A stretch of 64,000 nt of DNA from Gibbula magus. Its lineage: Eukaryota > Mollusca > Gastropoda > Trochida > Trochidae. Positions within the stretch are counted from its first letter, which is position 1. Each line of letters starts with the position of its first letter. Location of the stretch: NCBI GenBank assembly GCA_936450465.1, contig OW388298.1, positions 8,767,087 through 8,831,086 of the forward strand. Direction: 5' to 3'. Below, piece after piece: positions 59,601-64,000 of this stretch. Made by a program: the position numbers and the translations under genes. The notes beneath the pieces were generated by a model. It had not been told where the DNA came from, did no database searches, and saw nothing but the letters and a program-made list of their open reading frames with translations.

Positions 59601-61691
59601 TGATTTCAGAAACTACTGAAGTTATTCATTAAAGTTTAAAGGAAAAACACACAATTTAAGAGTCAAAATATTTTAAGTATGGAACTTTACTGTTTGGTGA
59701 AATTTTAACGTAATAACTTTGAAAGAAACAGTTTGAGGTAACGTTTTGGACAAAAAATAGTAATGGTTTGGACATATCTAAAATACATTTGTAGTTTTGA
59801 ATTTATTTGCTTAAGTGTGATAGTGAAATTTTATTTACTTACACATCTTTCTTAAATGATTAAAACTAAAACAATTTTGTCAGGTTAAATTTTTATTTTT
59901 TATAAAATCAGTGGCTAGGAAATTCATGGTAATGGTTTGAACAAATTGGGTAACGGTTTGGAACTTTTTTCAGATTTTAAATTTTATTTCGAATCATCTA
60001 CCTAAATAAAATGAATCTGTGTCAATATGGAATATTTCATCAAATGATTCCAATTTTTATGAATGCCTTTCATAATTTTAATATGTTTTTACTTACATAA
60101 AGCAGTGTTCTAGATTTTATGGTAACGGTTTGGAACTTTGCATCAGAATTTATATCTATATATGGTAAACCTATGTTCATATTTGGTTTGTTTATATAAG
60201 TTAGTAATTTGGACATTAGTATAGACTTATGTCTCTCAATACCACATAAATCACTAAAATTTGTTTGTGTTTCTATGACAAAATGGCTTTAATTATTGAT
60301 GAAATGAATAAGACATCAACAGAGGAATAAAGATATCTATCTGTGGAAAAGGCCATTTGTCTAGACGAAGAATAGCTGAGGAGTGGCAACAAAAGGTCAA
60401 TAATCTCTGACCTCTGCATTTATTGATATGTAACCAAAACATGTGAGAAGAAAGTTTTTAACACCTATCATAATAACGCATTTCTAATAAACCTATTTGT
60501 ATCCAACCTGTATAGCTATGTTTGTTGTGTTCAACTCAGTAAAAAGGATAATGAAAATTAAAAATATTACCATTACCACTCATATCATTTGTATGCCCTA
60601 ATTTCACGTTTTCTTCTATATTTGGTAACTTTTTAATAAAGACAGCATGTTTCATATTCATACGAAGCCGTAAAATGTCTTTACTGAAAAAAACTAAATT
60701 TATTCTCAAATTTATATTGATTTTATATACATATGTCCTAACCGTTACCAAATATGTCACAACCGTTACTATTCTTTTAAATGTTGATTCCCCAATTGCA
60801 CTATTTTACTATAATAAGTACTTTAGTAATCCAAACAGTTTGTTTTATGTTCTTTTGGTGTTATAATAATGTTATCTTTAAAATCCAACATTTATTCACA
60901 AGTTTTATATTGATTTTGTAACAAAGGTCCAAACTGTTACCACAAAAATAAGCAAAAAATGTCATATTTGTTACAAGTTACCTTTTCTAATATACATTTC
61001 ACTGTTAATCAAAAGTGGAGTTAACAGTTATGCTTAATACTGTTTACTTTTTCATTTAGTATTCCTTTTTTAATTGAAATTAAATTGTTTAAGATTTATG
61101 TCCAACCTGTTACCGTTCCTGTCCAAACCGTTACCAGTAAATTAATGTCCTGACCATTACTGGTGTTAATTAACTACTCTAATTTATTTATGATAATACA
61201 TAAACACTCCACACGAACACTTTTTGGTTAAGGAGCAAATGTTTAATTTAGACAATTACATCTGGTTATAGCTAAATACAAACTAATATTTTAGAACAAT
61301 GCTATTATTTTGTATTAAAAAGATGAAAGATAAAAATTAAGACTTTAAAGATTCATGATAAAAGTTTTTAACCCAAAGTTTGATTAATTCAGTGTAATAG
61401 ATGGGAATACCATCTTTAAAATATTTATCTGAATTATATTTCCACATTTATATTCTGTTTTAGAAGTGGTAACGGTCAGGACATTTTCCTGTCCAATTAA
61501 TTACTTATGGATCAATTAAAAGGTCAATCGGTTCATTTAAGCCTGCATATTTTTATTCTTGAATAATCAAGTGTTTGCAAGTTTATTTGAAGAAAAAGTT
61601 AATTTTTTTTGAGGAATAAAGATCTAAAAAAACCTACCAATTTTGAAAATGACCCATATAGTTGTTTGCTCTGTCTGTCTGTCTGTCAGAG

Positions 61692-61733
<42 letters not shown>
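61692..61733 (+). repeat. (AAT)n microsatellite / LINE tail
   Basis: About 14 AAT units directly next to the LINE 3' end on the minus strand, so most likely the element's (ATT)n tail. A TCTGTCTGTCTG run precedes it. Confidence 0.85.
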
Positions 61734-61736
<3 letters not shown>

Positions 61737-62180
61737 CTTTATTACCTTGAAAGGAATTCATTTTGTATCATGACAGAGCTCGTGTACATGAATGGCAATT
61801 AACAGTCACAGATTACATGTAATACAAAACACAATCACAATTGGTTAACTTAAGGATCATTTAACAAACGAATGCTGAAGGGAATAAATGTATTCAGACC
61901 TCTATTGGTTTTGTATCGAGGTAATAAGTATCTCCTTCTAGAAGGAAGTTGAACATATTCACTGTGCAACACATGATCTGGATCCGACCAAATTTTCAGA
62001 GATAATTTCAAAACTCGTTTTTCATAAAGATAGGACAGATTTGTAAAATGAACTCCAGCTATTTTACCAGCGATGTGGACAACTTTGAATAATAGATATA
62101 TTATATAGATATACGTAATAGAGTCTTTATAGATAATAGAAGGCAAATCTTCACCAAATTTTTTATATTGCCTGCCCATA
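61734..62180 (-). mobile_element. LINE 3' fragment (C-terminus of reverse transcriptase ORF)
   Basis: Minus strand 62179-61850 encodes 109 aa ending SRRRYLLPRYKTNRGLNTFI and PFSIRLLN, the pattern at the end of many I/Nimb- and CR1/L2-type LINE polyproteins. A 3' UTR of about 110 bp and an (ATT)n tail follow. 5'-truncated; the clade is uncertain. Confidence 0.7.
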
Positions 62181-62189
62181 TCATGTAGA

Positions 62190-62955
62190 TATGCCTTTAG
62201 GGGGAATCAGCTTTTTGAAATTTTATTTATGTTTGATGATCATTGTAACCATGGTACCAATAATTAGACATGGTCTACATGAACGGTATGGTTTGTTTCC
62301 AGAGCAGATTTCTAAAACTCCTTGACCAAACCTCACCAAATGTGATATACTGTGTCTCCTAGGGTTGCGTACCACGAATATTTCCATACCATAGTATATC
62401 TATTTCTTTATCCAAATACAACAATATTAACCACGATATACCGTGCTTGAAATGAATATGATCAGGTTATGTAAAATATACAGGTAGAAATGTTCCAGAT
62501 GTCTTTTTATTCAGAACTCAGTATAATAGAATACCAAAGATGAAGAATTTAAAAGTAGATAAACTTGTAACTATCATTTCAAGTTTTGTATAAGGAATAT
62601 CAGTATATCAACATGCAACCAATCAGTTAGCAAATTGCCGATACTTTCGTTTGAGATGTATCACATTGAGGCTACATCAGATAACAACAGTCTAAGGAAC
62701 AATTTAAAAAATAGTGATATATTAGTTTTGTTTGACAAATATTCTTAATAAGATAATGTTTTTAATAATAAAAAAACCTGGTTTTCTCCAGCAAACCGTG
62801 GTATGTACCCATTCATTGAAAAACCATGGTTTACCGGTAAAATAACCCATCTCCCCTTACCATGTAAATGTGCCTTTTGGGGATTTGAACCTTTTGAAAT
62901 TATCTTTTTTCTGTTCCCTTGACAAACAATTTAACTTTTTCTTTCGGGACAGAAC
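62190..62955. repeat. Old tandem-element core with a possible MITE insertion
   Basis: Flanks at 62190-62358 and 62853-62955 resemble one core unit of the 31.3-kb repeat (TGTGCCTTTTGGGGATTTG; GGACAGAAC). Between lies about 490 bp starting TAGGGTTGCGTACCACG and ending CCGGTAAAATAACCCA, weakly inverted. TCTCC borders both sides, but the duplication is not clean. Confidence 0.4.
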
Positions 62956-62956
62956 T

Positions 62957-62994
62957 TTAACCCTCTAGTAACCAGTGTATCACCGGTGATACAC
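62957..62994 (+). mobile_element. piggyBac left terminus
   Basis: TTAA (62957-62960) is followed by CCCTCTAGTAACCAGTG and the perfect palindrome GTGTATCACCGGTGATACAC (62975-62994). TTAA target sites with a CCC start are the piggyBac rule, and a piggyBac transposase frame follows 540 bp downstream on the same strand. Related motifs TCACCAGTGATAC (about 63337) and GTATCACCCATGATAC (63383) lie between. Confidence 0.75.
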
Positions 62995-63531
62995 ATAATC
63001 TAAATTCATATTGAGTCAACATAAAATCATTTTAGATATCAATAAGTCATTCCGTAGTTTCACCAAATTTATATACTTTCAGATCATTTTTCATTTTTTA
63101 GTCCAGTCCTAATTTTTTAATCCTAGTTGGCACTTCCTGTTTACGTCTTGTTGACATGTGCTCATGACGCAAAAAAAGGTGCAAAGTTAATCCATCGCCA
63201 TCCTGCAAAAGGTAACTTTAATTTTTATTATAAGTATCATTTTTCAATCTTTATTTGATCTATCTTTGAGTAGATGCTTTTATTTTGATGAAATAATTGT
63301 ATATTATGACATATAACTAATTAAAAAAATTATGTTTCACCAGTGATACAATGGGACACGCTATTTTTTCATGTATCACCCATGATACAATTTGGATATT
63401 TGAAGAATACTCGATTAATTTTCTTTTGTGATGTATATTATAGTCCCAACTTGTCATATAAAAAAACATTATTTAATGATAGGATTACAATAATTGTGAA
63501 ATACAAATATATTGCTCTTTTTAAACAGAGA

Positions 63532-64000
63532 ATGGAGAATATTCTGGAAGGCGAACTGAGTGAGAGTGACTTTGAAACATCCTCCGACGAGTATATTCCA
63601 ACATCCGAGAGTGAATCTGAAGATGAGGTTTATGTGACCCCAAAGAGTGCAGGCATACTGGGCTATTGAAACCAGATATCCACTTGTGGCCGATCTTATG
63701 TCAAGAAACCGGTTTCAGAAGCTTCTGTCGTCCCTCCATATGACAGATAACACCAGTGTCACAGCTGAAGAGAAATGTGACAAGCTTTGGAAGCTACGGC
63801 CTTGGCTAGAAGACCTCAAGGGTAATTTAAAAGAAATCCCACAAGAGGAGCACAGTGCTGTGGATGAAGTCATGATCCCTTTCAAAGGAAAATCTTCAGT
63901 GAAGCAATACATGAGAAACAAGCCGCACAAGTGGGGTTTCAAGATGTGGGGCAGAGCTGGTGCCTCGGGAATGCTGTATGAGTTCGAAGTCTACATCCCT
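63532..64000 (+). pseudogene. piggyBac-family (DDE_Tnp_1_7) transposase, broken and cut by window end
   Basis: A TTAA-specific cut-and-paste transposase. ATG at 63532 opens an acidic N-terminus (SESDFETSSDEYIPTSESES), usual for the family. The frame stops at 63668. From about 63650 another frame reads AYWAIETRYPLVADLMSRNR, LHMTDN, then AVDEVMIPFKGKSSVKQYMR and KPHKWGFKMWGRAG to the end of the window. DE of AVDEVMIPFKG contains the first catalytic Asp. About 100 residues expected between the acidic part and AYWAIETR are missing, so an internal deletion with a frameshift has occurred. The ATG follows a TTTTTAAACAG acceptor-like stretch, so an upstream intron is possible. The remaining catalytic residues and Cys-rich C-terminus lie beyond the window. 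Confidence 0.85.

Larger units (their letters stand above)
53121..61660. mobile_element. Large element with 33-bp inverted ends and 17 copies of a GTCC..ACCGTTACC motif
   Basis: Left end 53121-53153 (TATATGGGTGTTTTTCAAAA, then TTGGTAGGTTTTT) and right end 61628-61660 are inverted copies with 2 mismatches in 33. Between them, outside the HINE at 53744-59135, the 15-mer GTCCNNACCGTTACC or its complement occurs near 53509, 53698, 59164, 59180, 59226, 59737, 59759, 59928, 59949, 60121, 60735, 60756, 60927, 61100, 61121, 61147 and 61468. I found none elsewhere in the window. Without the HINE the unit is about 3.15 kb, AT-rich and without convincing coding. Motifs may bind a transposase or host factor (inference). 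No clear target duplication seen; superfamily unknown. Confidence 0.65.

Overview
This is a stretch of animal nuclear DNA: AT-rich, with no operons or bacterial-style genes. Its coding sequence is split into short exons with GT/AG borders, and it is crowded with mobile elements. Tandem-repeat-bearing Helitron-like elements with GTCCGTCC stretches, palindromic MITEs, tRNA-derived SINEs with (ATT)n tails and a Penelope-type hammerhead motif all point to a marine lophotrochozoan, most likely a bivalve mollusc. That assignment is inference from repeat style. I recognise no conserved single-copy host gene; almost every recognisable coding segment is transposon-derived or transposon-associated.

Layout. 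0-5 kb: Penelope-like 3' end with a hammerhead core, a small palindrome and a TTAA-flanked non-autonomous element. 5-5.4 kb: palindromic element with paired CRE sites. 6.2-11.5 kb: a frameshifted TNP2/EnSpm-like transposase followed by an apparently intact ten-exon DUF4806 gene. 11.7-18.3 kb: MITEs, SINE copies and a 2.1-kb fold-back element with a 5-bp target duplication. 18.3-22.3 kb: mostly unique sequence plus a long hairpin. 22.4-23.5 kb: 5'-truncated LINE with a 13-bp target duplication. 23.9-27.0 kb (+): decayed KDZ transposase exons. 27.7-39.1 kb (-): convergent multi-exon gene with a homeodomain-like helix, interleaved with tandem-repeat elements and small duplicated phase-1 exons. 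42-45.6 kb: two hAT-type MITEs and Helentron-like (HINE) elements with 146-bp repeats. 48-51.4 kb: weak unidentified exons. 52.2-52.7 kb (-): truncated RecQ-like helicase. 53.1-61.7 kb: a large element with 33-bp inverted ends and 17 copies of a 15-bp motif, split by a HINE carrying a roughly 23-unit 120-bp satellite. 61.7-62.2 kb (-): LINE 3' end. 62.96 kb to the end: piggyBac left end and broken transposase, running out of the window.

How parts relate. Two possible multi-gene transposon modules stand out: TNP2-like transposase with DUF4806 (same strand), and KDZ transposase with a homeodomain-like protein (tail to tail). Nesting gives relative ages, for example a palindromic element inside a duplicated exon unit, and a TTAA element inside another palindromic copy. 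The best candidates for something undescribed are the 53.1-61.7 kb motif-studded element and the two gene pairs.
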